From Halomonas halmophila (GTDB lineage Bacteria; Pseudomonadota; Gammaproteobacteria; Pseudomonadales; Halomonadaceae): 64,000 bases of DNA. The DNA lies in assembly GCF_006540005.1 (NCBI RefSeq), contig NZ_BJOC01000023.1, forward strand, positions 1 to 64,000. Reading direction: 5' to 3'. A program made the translations under genes and the position numbers. The first letter of the stretch is position 1; each line of letters opens with the position of its first letter. Below the pieces are notes generated by a model, which did no database searches, had not been told where the DNA came from, and saw only the letters and a program-made list of their open reading frames with translations. Of this stretch, positions 9,856 to 18,253 are shown piece by piece.

Positions 9856-12039
9856 TTACTCGGTGCGTCCGCCCTTGCCGGGCACTTTCCGGGACGACGC
9901 TGTCTCGCCGCGTCGCCAGGCGAAATAGCGGGCCAGCCAGCCCAGCAGGCGTTCCGGCTTGTGGGCGTTCTTCCACAGCCCGGCGGAGCCCTTCACGGCC
10001 TCCGACAGGGTCGGGTAGGGATGAATGGTGCCCAGCAGCTTGTTGAGGCCGATGCCTTGCTTCATGGCCAGGGTGACCTCGGCCAGCCATTCGCCGGCAT
10101 GTTCGCCGACCAGGGTGGCACCCAGGATGCGATCCTTGCCGGCCGGGGTGAGGATCTTGATGAAGCCGCTCGTGGCACGCTCGGCGATGGCGCGGTCGCT
10201 CTCGGCCATCTCATAGCGGGTGACCTCGTAGGCGATGCCCTGCGCCTGTGCCTCTCGTTCGTTGAGGCCGACCCGCGCCACCTCGGGCTGCAGATAGGTC
10301 ACGGCGGGCATGATGCGGTAATCGACCTTGAAGCGCTTGAACTCGCCAAACAGCGCATTGACCGCTACATGCCAGGCCTGATGAGCCGAAGCATGGGTCA
10401 ACTGGTAGGGGCCGGCCACATCGCCGCAGGCCCAGATGTTGGGCAGGTGGGTCTGCAACTGCTCGTTGACTTCCAGGGCGCCGTTATCGCGGGTGGTGAT
10501 GCCCAGTTCCTCGAGACCCAGCCCCTCGACATTGGCCCGGCGACCGACACTGACCAGCAGCCGGTCGAAGGCGAGGCGCGAGCGCTCGCCGGCGGTGTTC
10601 TCGACCACCAGCCAGTTCTCGCCTGCCTCGACACAGACCTCCACCGCCTGGGTGGCGGTATGCACCGTGACGCCCTCGTCGCTCAGGGTGCGCTCGACCA
10701 GCTCGCCGACCTCCGCGTCCTCGCGGCCCAGCAACTGGGGCGTGCCCTCGACCAGCGTGACCCGGCTGCCCAGGCGGGCGAAACTCTGGCCCAGCTCGCA
10801 GCCGATGGCCCCGCCACCCATGACCACCAGGCGTTCGGGCAGCTCGGTGAGCGACCAGAGGTTGTCGGAGGTCAGCACCTCGATCTGCTCGATGCCGGGG
10901 ATGCTCGGCACAAAGGGCGTGGCCCCGGTGGCGATGACGATATGCCGGGCACTCAGGCGGCGACCATCAACGTCCACCGTCCAGGGCGACGTCAGTTTTG
11001 CCGAACCGCGCTGGACTTCGACGCCCAGGCCGGTATAGCGCTCCTCGCTGTCATGGGGTTCCACCTCGCGAATCACCTGGTGGACGTGATTCATGACCTC
11101 GCCGAAGTCGATGCGTGGCTCACCGGCGTGCACGCCCATGCGTGGTGCCTCGCGGACCTGCTGAGCGGCACGGGCGGCGCGGATCAGCGCCTTGGAGGGC
11201 ACGCAGCCGGTGTTCAGGCAGTCGCCGCCCATGGCCTCGCGCTCGACCAGTGCCACACGGGACTTTACTGCGCTGGCGATATAGCTTGTGACCAGTCCTG
11301 CCGAGCCGCCGCCGATCACCAGCACATCGTAGTCGAAGCTTGCTGGCCGCTGATGGTCCTGATAGCGCCGGCGGCGCTGCAGCCAGTCGACGCCCCAGCG
11401 TGCCACCAGCGGGAAGATGCCCAGCAGCGCAAAGGACAGCAGCAGCGAGGGCGAGACGATGCCGCCGACCGACTCCAGCTGGCCGAGCTGCTGGCCGGCG
11501 TTTACGTAGACGAAGGTGCCGGGAATCATGCCGATCTGGCTGGCCAGGTAGAACACCGGGGTGCGCAGCCGGGTCAGGCCCATCACCAGGTTGATGACGA
11601 AGAACGGAAAGATCGGCACCAGGCGCAGGCTGAACAGGTAGAGCGCACCGTCGCGCTCGACGCCGCGGTTGATGGTCTCGATCTGGCGGGCGAAGCGTCG
11701 CTCCACGGTCTCGCGGAAGAGGGTGCGCGACAGCAGGAACGCCAGGGTGGCGCCGAGGCTGCTGGCAAAGGAGATCAGCACCAGCCCCCAACCGAGACCG
11801 AACAGGGCGCCGCCCAATAGGGTCAGCAGGGCGGCACCGGGCAGCGACAGCGCGGCCATCAGCACATAGATGACAAAGAAGCCACCGGCCACCAGCCACG
11901 GCGAGGCGGCGAACCACTGGTCGAAGCGCGACTGCAGCGACTGGATGGACGCCAGAGTCAGGTAGTCATCGAGGCCTGCGCCGAAGAACAGCGCGATCAG
12001 CGAGAGCACTATCGCGAGGATCAGCAAGCGTTGTTTCAC
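9856..12039 (-). CDS. Fusion of VTT/TVP38 membrane domain with a disulfide-type FAD oxidoreductase
   Basis: A 727-residue two-part protein. Residues 1-220 form a TVP38/TMEM64 (VTT, DedA-like) membrane domain with several hydrophobic helices and the motif FxxRLVPIFPFFVINLVMG. Residues 235-700 form a class I pyridine-nucleotide-disulfide oxidoreductase related to dihydrolipoamide dehydrogenase and mercuric reductase: FAD motif VIGGGSAGL, redox cysteines C274 and C279 in GGDCLNTGCVPSK, NAD(P) motif VVMGGGAIGCELG, and a C-terminal HPYPTLSEA with the catalytic base histidine. The start is GTG with AAGGAG seven bases upstream. The electron acceptor and transported substrate are unknown. The fusion places a dithiol-type flavoprotein at the cytoplasmic membrane. 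Confidence 0.85.
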   Translation of the reverse strand: MKQRLLILAIVLSLIALFFGAGLDDYLTLASIQSLQSRFDQWFAASPWLVAGGFFVIYVLMAALSLPGAALLTLLGGALFGLGWGLVLISFASSLGATLAFLLSRTLFRETVERRFARQIETINRGVERDGALYLFSLRLVPIFPFFVINLVMGLTRLRTPVFYLASQIGMIPGTFVYVNAGQQLGQLESVGGIVSPSLLLSFALLGIFPLVARWGVDWLQRRRRYQDHQRPASFDYDVLVIGGGSAGLVTSYIASAVKSRVALVEREAMGGDCLNTGCVPSKALIRAARAAQQVREAPRMGVHAGEPRIDFGEVMNHVHQVIREVEPHDSEERYTGLGVEVQRGSAKLTSPWTVDVDGRRLSARHIVIATGATPFVPSIPGIEQIEVLTSDNLWSLTELPERLVVMGGGAIGCELGQSFARLGSRVTLVEGTPQLLGREDAEVGELVERTLSDEGVTVHTATQAVEVCVEAGENWLVVENTAGERSRLAFDRLLVSVGRRANVEGLGLEELGITTRDNGALEVNEQLQTHLPNIWACGDVAGPYQLTHASAHQAWHVAVNALFGEFKRFKVDYRIMPAVTYLQPEVARVGLNEREAQAQGIAYEVTRYEMAESDRAIAERATSGFIKILTPAGKDRILGATLVGEHAGEWLAEVTLAMKQGIGLNKLLGTIHPYPTLSEAVKGSAGLWKNAHKPERLLGWLARYFAWRRGETASSRKVPGKGGRTE

Positions 12040-12105
12040 CGTGTTCTCCTTGGGCCCACCGAGATCAGCGGGTATTGGTGTGATGTTCCGGGCGGCAAGA
12101 CACCG

Positions 12106-12780
12106 CTAGCTGCCTGGGGCACCGTATTCTCGACCATACAGGTTCCCGGAGCCGTCAGGCTTGGTGAGGGTCAGGATGCGTCCGCCCACGGCCCGGGCAT
12201 CGGCTTCATCATGAGTCACCATCAGGGTTGGCAGGTGATGGTCGCGAACCCGTTCGAAGACCCATTGACGGATCTCGTCGCGCAGCGCGGCGTCGAGTCT
12301 GGAAAAGGGCTCATCGAGCAGTATGGCGCGTGGCGCCGAGAGCAGCACCCGCAGCAGCGCGACCCGCGCCTTCTGGCCGCCGGAAAGCGTCGCCGGGTCG
12401 CGCCGCGCAAAGGCTTCCAACCCTACCGAGGCCAGTGCCGCCCGGATACGCTCACGGCGTTCACCGCCGCGGCGCATGCCGAAGGCCAGGTTGCCTTCCA
12501 CATCAAGATGGGGAAAGAGCAGCGGATCCTGGAACAACAGGCCGAGATGGCGCTGCTCGGCGGGCAGGGTGTCGAGGCGGGTGTCATCCAGCCGCACCTG
12601 CCCGCTGGCCTGGAAGGCCGGGCTCAGAAAGCCGGCGATATACGCCAGCAGGGTCGACTTGCCCACGCCGGAGGGGCCCATCACGGTCACGATCTCGCCG
12701 GGCGCGATGGCGGTGTCGAGGCTCAGCAGTGACTGCAGGCCCTGGTGAATCTGAACATTGTCGAGGTGCAGGGTCGCCAT
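12106..12780 (-). CDS. ABC transporter ATP-binding protein (YnjD-like)
   Basis: A 224-residue ABC ATPase: Walker A GPSGVGKST, Q-loop LLFQDPLLFPHL, signature LSGGQKARVALLR, Walker B AILLDEP, and the H-loop in MVTHDE. The start MATLHLDNVQ is chosen; the longer open frame upstream shadows the permease gene. It is the third gene of a substrate-binding protein/permease/ATPase operon with the gene order and protein types of E. coli ynjBCD. The import substrate of that family is unsettled. Confidence 0.9.
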   Translation of the reverse strand: MATLHLDNVQIHQGLQSLLSLDTAIAPGEIVTVMGPSGVGKSTLLAYIAGFLSPAFQASGQVRLDDTRLDTLPAEQRHLGLLFQDPLLFPHLDVEGNLAFGMRRGGERRERIRAALASVGLEAFARRDPATLSGGQKARVALLRVLLSAPRAILLDEPFSRLDAALRDEIRQWVFERVRDHHLPTLMVTHDEADARAVGGRILTLTKPDGSGNLYGREYGAPGS

Positions 12781-12797
12781 GAACGCTTGCCTTCCGA

Positions 12798-14507
12798 TCA
12801 GTGTGACAACAGCAGGCCGCGCCGCCGCCGGAACAGCAGGCGTGGCAGCAACAGCGCCACTACAAAGCCCAGTGCCGGCAGTGCCAGTTGCAACAGGGCA
12901 TGGATGGCCGTCAGGCGACGGTCGCCGCCGCTGGCCAGACTGACGGCCTCGGTGGTCACGGTCTCCACCCGGCCGGCCCCGAGCAGCAGGGTCGGCAGGT
13001 ACTGGCCGATGCTCACGGCAAAGCCGACCGCCGCCGCGGTCAGAATGGGCGCCAGCAGCATGGGCAGGCGTACGCCCATAAAGACCCGCCAGGGGCCGGC
13101 GCCCAGGCTGCGCGCCTGCTGGGCCCAGCGCGGGTCCAGGCGCCGGTAGCTTTCGGCCAGCGATAGAAACAGGTAGGGCAGCACGAAGACCGCGTGGCCG
13201 AGGATCACCGCCAGCATGCCTGGCTGCTGGCCCAGTTGGGCCTGCAGCATCACCAGACCGAACAGGAAGGCCACCGAGGGCACCAGCAACGGCAGATACA
13301 GAATCAGCTGAGCGCCCGGGCGCAGCGGGCGGCGGCGCAGTGTCTCGGCTTCCAGCGAGCCCAGCACCAGCACCAGCGACAGCAGGGTAGCACCCAGCGC
13401 CACCGCCAGCGACTGGGTCACCGGGCTCAACAGGCCGTCGGCGGCGTCCTGCCAGTTGCCGAGGGTGGGCGGCCAGGGCAGCGACTGCGGGAAGGGCCAG
13501 TAACCGGCCACCGACCACAGCGCCAGCCCGGCCAGCGCGAGCAGCATCAGGCCCAGCACCAGGCGCATCGCCCAGCGCGCCAGCAGGCTCAAGCTGCGTT
13601 CCCCGCAGTGGCGGTGACCATCCTGCCACCAGCCGCGGCTGAGACGCACCACCAGGCGCTCCACCAACCACCAGCCGAGCAGCGCCACCAGGGTCACCAG
13701 CAGCTGCAGCAGGGCCCCGGCCGAGGCCATGAAGCGTGTCGTCAGATCGGGATCATGCAGCCAGCCGACCACGGCCACCGCCAGCGTCGAAGGAGTCGTC
13801 GGCCCGAGGATCATGGCCACCTCCACGTTGGAGGTGGCGAAGGCGATCACCGCATAGACCGGCAGCCGCAGCAGCGGGTAGAGCCCGGGCATCACCGTCT
13901 TGAGAAAGGCCGTCAGCGGTGGATAGCCCAGGCTGCGGGCCACCATCATGCGCTCATCGGCCCGGCATTGCACCAGCGCCGCCAGGCTCATCAACAGCAG
14001 GAAGGGAACTTCCTTGATGACCAGGCCGAGGATCAGCGCCAGCCCCCAGTCGTCGCCGGGAAAGGCGAAATCGGGCGGGTAGTCGAGACCGGTCAGCCAG
14101 GGCGACACAATCCGCATCACCCAGCCGGAAGGCGCCAGCAGGAAGGCCAGCCCGATCGCCGCGGCGGCATGTGGCACGGCCAGCAGCGGTGCCAGCCAGC
14201 CCTGCAGGCGGCGGTACACCGGGGACTGCAGGAAGCTGCCCAGAAACAGCACCACCACCGCCAGCGAGATGAGCGCACTGCCCAATCCCGAGACGAGGCT
14301 GAGGCGCAGCATCTCGCCCAGGCCCGGTACCCGGGCCAGCTCGCGCCAGGGGGCCAGGCTCAGCTGTTCACCGCCCAGCGCCGGCAGCCAGCCGAAGGCC
14401 GGAGCCAGTGCCCCGGCCAGGCCGCTGAGCACCGGCAGGCTGAGCAGGCCGATGGTCAGCCAGGGTAGGGTCCGGATGACCAGTCGATAGGACAGTGCCG
14501 CTGTCAT
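12798..14507 (-). CDS. ABC transporter permease, fused double-unit type (YnjC-like)
   Basis: A 569-residue inner-membrane permease with two homologous halves, each of about six hydrophobic segments, as in YnjC and other fused Fe/thiamine/polyamine-type importers. Permease EAA-like loops are seen in DERMMVARSLGYPPLTAFLKTV (first half) and DPRWAQQARSLGAGPWRVF (second half). Its ATG overlaps the stop of the binding-protein gene by four bases, and 17 bases separate it from the ATPase, so the three genes form one operon. Confidence 0.9.
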   Translation of the reverse strand: MTAALSYRLVIRTLPWLTIGLLSLPVLSGLAGALAPAFGWLPALGGEQLSLAPWRELARVPGLGEMLRLSLVSGLGSALISLAVVVLFLGSFLQSPVYRRLQGWLAPLLAVPHAAAAIGLAFLLAPSGWVMRIVSPWLTGLDYPPDFAFPGDDWGLALILGLVIKEVPFLLLMSLAALVQCRADERMMVARSLGYPPLTAFLKTVMPGLYPLLRLPVYAVIAFATSNVEVAMILGPTTPSTLAVAVVGWLHDPDLTTRFMASAGALLQLLVTLVALLGWWLVERLVVRLSRGWWQDGHRHCGERSLSLLARWAMRLVLGLMLLALAGLALWSVAGYWPFPQSLPWPPTLGNWQDAADGLLSPVTQSLAVALGATLLSLVLVLGSLEAETLRRRPLRPGAQLILYLPLLVPSVAFLFGLVMLQAQLGQQPGMLAVILGHAVFVLPYLFLSLAESYRRLDPRWAQQARSLGAGPWRVFMGVRLPMLLAPILTAAAVGFAVSIGQYLPTLLLGAGRVETVTTEAVSLASGGDRRLTAIHALLQLALPALGFVVALLLPRLLFRRRRGLLLSH

Positions 14508-15709
14508 TGACTGCCGTAGCGCTGCCGCCAGGCGCTTTCGAGCGGCTCGATCCAGGAGGGGTGCGGCTCACGCAGTAGCGCGCCGGCGGCCTGCGGCGGC
14601 AGACTCTCGGCGGCGCGACTATCGGTCTCGAAGGCCTCACGCTGTTCGGCGGAAAGCCGTGACATCTCGAGTACCGAGGCATCGCCCCAGACACTCAGAT
14701 CCTGCTTGTGTGCCTGGGCCGCGGGCGACATCAGGAAGTTGGCGACCACCAGAGCACCGGCCTTATGTTGGGCGTTGAAGGGGATCGCCACGAAGTGCAC
14801 ATTGCCCAGGGTGCCGTCGTCGAGAAAGTAACTGCGCGTACTGGGCGGTAGCTGATGGTCGAGCACGCCAGCGGCCGGGGCCGAGGGCGTGAAAGTGAAG
14901 GCCAGGCTGAGCGAGCCGTCGCCCATCAGTTGGCGCATCTTCGGGCCGCCGGCGGGAAAATCCTCGCCTTCCCGCCATAGGTGCGGGTGGAGCTGGTCCA
15001 GATAGCGCCACAGGGGCGCAGTGACGGCCTCGAAATCGGCGTTATCGACGGGCTCGTAAAGCACCTCGGGCGTCTTGACCAGCCCCAGCAGGGCCTGCTT
15101 GAGAAAGCTGGTGCCGAAAAAGGACGGCGGCTTGGGGTAGGTGAAGCGGCCCGGGTTCTCCCGGGCCCACTCCAGCAGGGCCGGCATGCTGCGCGGCGGC
15201 TCTGAGACCCGGGCGCTGTCGTAATAGAAAGTGATCTGTGCGCGGCCCCAGGGCGCCTCGTAGCCCTCTACCGGCAGGGTGAAATCCTCACGCACCTCGG
15301 GGTTCTGCTCGGGTGCGGTCAACGAGAAGTTCGGCAGCTGCTCGGCCCAGGGCCCGTAGAGCAGTTCGCGCTCCTTCATGGCGGCGAAGTTCTCACCGTT
15401 GATCCATAGCAGGTCGGTGGTGCCTTCCTGAGTATTGCCGGCCGACTTCTCGGCCAGGATGCGGCCGACCGTCTCGGCGATATCGCCGACCTTGACGTGT
15501 ACCAGCTCGATGTCATGGCGCACCTCGACCTGCTCGGCCACCCAGTCGATATAGCCATTGACGCGGGAATCCCCGCCCCAGGCACTCCAGTAGACGGTCT
15601 GGCCGCTGGCGGCCTCGGTCACCGTCGACCATTCGGACAGCTCAAAGGCCTGACCGATGCCGGGTACGGCCAGCATGGCGGCCAGCAGCAGGCCCCGTGT
15701 ATGTCTCAT
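14504..15709 (-). CDS. ABC transporter substrate-binding protein (YnjB-like)
   Basis: A 401-residue periplasmic binding protein. A signal peptide is visible (MRHTRGLLLAAMLAVPGIGQA, cleavage near residue 21). The mature part begins with a family-typical segment, VYWSAWGGDSRVNGYIDWV, and contains DLLWINGENF, both characteristic of YnjB-type proteins. It is the first gene of the operon with the fused permease and ATPase. The ligand is unknown. No riboswitch was recognised in the short leader upstream. Confidence 0.88.
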   Translation of the reverse strand: MRHTRGLLLAAMLAVPGIGQAFELSEWSTVTEAASGQTVYWSAWGGDSRVNGYIDWVAEQVEVRHDIELVHVKVGDIAETVGRILAEKSAGNTQEGTTDLLWINGENFAAMKERELLYGPWAEQLPNFSLTAPEQNPEVREDFTLPVEGYEAPWGRAQITFYYDSARVSEPPRSMPALLEWARENPGRFTYPKPPSFFGTSFLKQALLGLVKTPEVLYEPVDNADFEAVTAPLWRYLDQLHPHLWREGEDFPAGGPKMRQLMGDGSLSLAFTFTPSAPAAGVLDHQLPPSTRSYFLDDGTLGNVHFVAIPFNAQHKAGALVVANFLMSPAAQAHKQDLSVWGDASVLEMSRLSAEQREAFETDSRAAESLPPQAAGALLREPHPSWIEPLESAWRQRYGSQ

Positions 15710-15778
15710 GTCGTGCTCCTCTGGTTTGCCCCAAGGTTATGTCGTCCGCGCGGGCGAATCCTTACACCTCGCATTCAC

Positions 15779-16927
15779 CTAATCCTCCGGCGGCGGCGTG
15801 AAACGGGCGATGAAGCGCCGGTCGATGCGTTGCTTCCAGCGCCACACCCAGCGGCCGGCGATGCCCAGGGCGCCGCGACTGGCGATGGCCCGGCCATCAC
15901 CGGTGCCGATCAGCGCCAGAACCTGGCGCTGCGGTTGATAAGGCCGGGTTGGCTCGCTGCGGCAGGCGTGCCGCAGGTTCTCTGCCAGCAACGGGCCCAT
16001 GCGTACGGCGTGGACTCCGGCCTTGGGCAAGGGTGGGGCAAAGGCCGCGCAGTCGCCAGCCGCCCAGAGACTCGGCGGGCCAGCCCGAGGCTGGCGTACT
16101 GCCAGTGTATCGGTTACGGCAATGAAACCGCGATCATCCAGGGGCAGATCGCTATTGGCCAGCCAATCATGGCCGCAGGCGCCGGTGGCCCAGAGCACCA
16201 GGTCTGCCGGATGCACCTGGCCACGCTCATCCTCGACGCCCTGGTCGACGATTTGGCTGGCGCCATGTTCCCCGTGCCAGGCGACCCCGGCCCGTGCTAG
16301 CTGACGGCGCATCAGCCAGGCGGGCAGGCGTCCGGAGCCCGGCAGCGGTTGCGCCGAATGGCCGAGCAGGGTGCCCTGCCAGTCGATATCCGGGCGCTCA
16401 GCACGCAAGCGCGCCAGCACCGCGAGCAGGGTCTCGCAGCCCGCTGCTCCGGCACCCACCGCCAGCACCCGGCGCGGTGGCTTGGTGGGCCATGCGGCGA
16501 CCTCGGCCAGCAAAGCCGGCCAGCGCTCCTGCAGGGCATCCAGCGGGCGCATGGGCAGCAATTCCGGCGCCTGGGCGCTGGGTTCTCGGGCCGGGGCCGC
16601 CAGCGTCGCCCCGACATTGAGCGAGGCCTGGTCGTACTCCAGCCAGTCGCCGCTGGCCAGTTGCACACGCTGCTCGGCGGCACGAATCGCGACTACCGAA
16701 TCCTGGACCAGCCGCGCCCCGGCGCGCTTCGCCAGCCAGGCCATGCCGAGGGTCATGTCGTCGGTGGTGTACTCCCCCGCCAGCCAGGCCGGCACCATGC
16801 CGGAGTAGGGCGCCCTGTCTCCCGGCATGACGAGGGTGATTGATACCCCTGGCTCCGGCTGGCGCGCAAAGGCCTCCAGCACGAAGGCATGGGCATGGCC
16901 GCCGCCGATCAGCAGCAGGTGGATCAT
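15779..16927 (-). CDS. FAD-dependent pyridine-nucleotide oxidoreductase resembling the SelD N-terminal module
   Basis: A 382-residue NDH-2-like flavoprotein. The FAD motif is LLIGGGHAHA at residues 5-14, followed by MVPAWLAGEYT, a second dinucleotide motif AVGAGAAGCE near residue 175, and the C-terminal ATGAC and LWAAGDCAAF motifs. This combination resembles the oxidoreductase module often fused to the N-terminus of selenide-water dikinase (SelD). Here no SelD domain follows: the protein ends with a basic tail. It lies 69 bases upstream of the YnjB-like gene in the same direction and may be cotranscribed. The physiological reaction is unknown. Confidence 0.8.
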   Translation of the reverse strand: MIHLLLIGGGHAHAFVLEAFARQPEPGVSITLVMPGDRAPYSGMVPAWLAGEYTTDDMTLGMAWLAKRAGARLVQDSVVAIRAAEQRVQLASGDWLEYDQASLNVGATLAAPAREPSAQAPELLPMRPLDALQERWPALLAEVAAWPTKPPRRVLAVGAGAAGCETLLAVLARLRAERPDIDWQGTLLGHSAQPLPGSGRLPAWLMRRQLARAGVAWHGEHGASQIVDQGVEDERGQVHPADLVLWATGACGHDWLANSDLPLDDRGFIAVTDTLAVRQPRAGPPSLWAAGDCAAFAPPLPKAGVHAVRMGPLLAENLRHACRSEPTRPYQPQRQVLALIGTGDGRAIASRGALGIAGRWVWRWKQRIDRRFIARFTPPPED

Positions 16928-17190
16928 CTACGTGTCCTCCTCGTCTCGCTCACTGGTTGAGCCGTTGGCCGCTCTTACACCCTACACTTTGCCTGGTTAT
17001 TGCTCTGTCGAGGCATCCTTTAGGAGGCAGCTTATTGATTGCAAGTCGGACTATCCGGCGTTGATAGTTAGGCGAGCTTTCGAGCACCGCGCAACGAAGC
17101 GATTTGCATGCGCAGGCATTTAAGCAGTGATTCCCTAACTGAAGTACCATGACGTTACCCTGGCGGCTTCTTCTCAAGAGCGAGACCACT

Positions 17191-17850
17191 ATGATGCCCT
17201 TCACGCCCTTTGGTGGGACCATTTTTCGGCTGGTGCTCCAGGTGCCGCTCCTGGGGATGTTATCCGGTTGTGCGATCTTCGCGCCGTCGCCGCCGGAACG
17301 GCAGTCCAACATCTGCGAGATCTTCCGCGAACAGCCGGACTGGTATGACGCGGCGAAGGCTTCGGAGCAGCGCTGGGGAACGCCTATCTCGACGCAGATG
17401 GCCTTCATCGAGCGGGAGTCGTCCTTCCGCAGCCATGTGCGCCCACCGCGCACCTACCTGCTGGGCTTTATTCCCTGGACGCGGCCGTCTTCGGCCTTTG
17501 GCTACGCCCAAGCGCTGGATCCGGTGTGGGACGAGTATCAGGACGATGTTGGCGGTATCTTCGCCAGCCGCTCGGACATGGAAGACGCCACGGACTTCAT
17601 CGGTTGGTACAACGCGCGCACTCAACGCATGACCGGAGTATCACTGAACAATCCACGCCACCTCTACCTGGCCTACCATCAGGGCCAGGGCGGCTATAAT
17701 CGCGGCAGCTATCGCGGTAAGCCGGTCGTCCTCCGCGCCGCCGGTGAGGTCGCCACCACGGCATCGCGTTACCGCTCGCAACTGCCCTCCTGCGAGGCCG
17801 AGTTCCAGTGCGACGCCTTCTACCAGGTGTGGCCCTTCTGTCGGGGATGA
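17191..17850 (+). CDS. Lytic-transglycosylase-like lipoprotein
   Basis: A 219-residue predicted lipoprotein. The N-terminal hydrophobic stretch ends in a lipobox (LGMLSGC), giving a lipidated cysteine near residue 29. The body has features of the lysozyme-like SLT fold: AFIERESSFRSH (catalytic-type glutamate in a family-like ES motif), SAFGYAQAL, and YLAYHQGQGGY, corresponding to the AYNAG-type motif. It probably cleaves peptidoglycan in the periplasm. The start MMPFTPFGG is chosen since it gives a normal signal peptide; an upstream in-frame ATG at 17149 is also possible. It borders the flagellar region but has no direct sequence tie to it. Confidence 0.75.
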   Translation: MMPFTPFGGTIFRLVLQVPLLGMLSGCAIFAPSPPERQSNICEIFREQPDWYDAAKASEQRWGTPISTQMAFIERESSFRSHVRPPRTYLLGFIPWTRPSSAFGYAQALDPVWDEYQDDVGGIFASRSDMEDATDFIGWYNARTQRMTGVSLNNPRHLYLAYHQGQGGYNRGSYRGKPVVLRAAGEVATTASRYRSQLPSCEAEFQCDAFYQVWPFCRG

Positions 17851-18253
17851 GGGGGCAGTAAAGAGGCGCGATGAAAATTCGGCAGATCCTGATGCACAGT
17901 TACTGGTATAACCTAGAAAAAAAGGGATGCAGACTTAGGCAGCGCATGCAAGAGCAGTCATGTGACTTAACAGGGTTGCGTGACCCTTCGAGTACTCATT
18001 CCTTGACCTTAATTATCATGAGAGGAGAGGTACCAGCCAAAGCTCAGTGTTTTCTGATGATATTCATCACAGCGGTGGGCTCATGCAGAAATTCGAGAAG
18101 GTGAGTGGCGGGTTCCGGTTTTGAAGACGAAAATGGCTTTTTAGACGCTTGGGCTTTGATAAAGCGAGCCACATGATTGTTTTGGGCTAAAGTTCGAATC
18201 ATATGTGTCGAAAAAACCTATAATAGATCGTAATATTCTTGGTAGGAAACGTC
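17851..18253. other. AT-richer intergenic region with no supported gene
   Basis: About 400 bases, clearly lower in GC than the neighbours. A 77-codon open frame at 17871-18104 has no recognisable domain or biased codon use and is not called. The right end holds a FliA-type promoter (18188-18214) and a TATAAT-like hexamer at about 18219, both pointing at the next gene. Confidence 0.5.
18188..18214 (+). promoter_or_regulatory. FliA (sigma-28)-type promoter for the degenerate PAS-GGDEF-EAL gene
   Basis: TAAA at 18188-18191, 15 bases, then GTCGAAAA at 18207-18214 (6 of 8 match to GCCGATAA). It lies 40 bases before the start codon. Five bases of -35 extension (TAAAGTTCG) match other FliA sites in the window. 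Confidence 0.6.

Noticed and set aside
9832-11820. A 662-codon plus-strand frame opposite the VTT-flavoprotein gene
   Set aside because: Antisense shadow of a clear multi-motif gene with a good start and terminator.
16950-17453. A 167-codon minus-strand frame
   Set aside because: Overlaps the lipoprotein gene and has mixed low-complexity sequence; no motif.
17871-18104. A 77-codon plus-strand frame in the intergenic region before the degenerate PAS gene
   Set aside because: No domain, no conserved feature and unlike the neighbouring codon use; AGAGGCG upstream alone does not support a gene.
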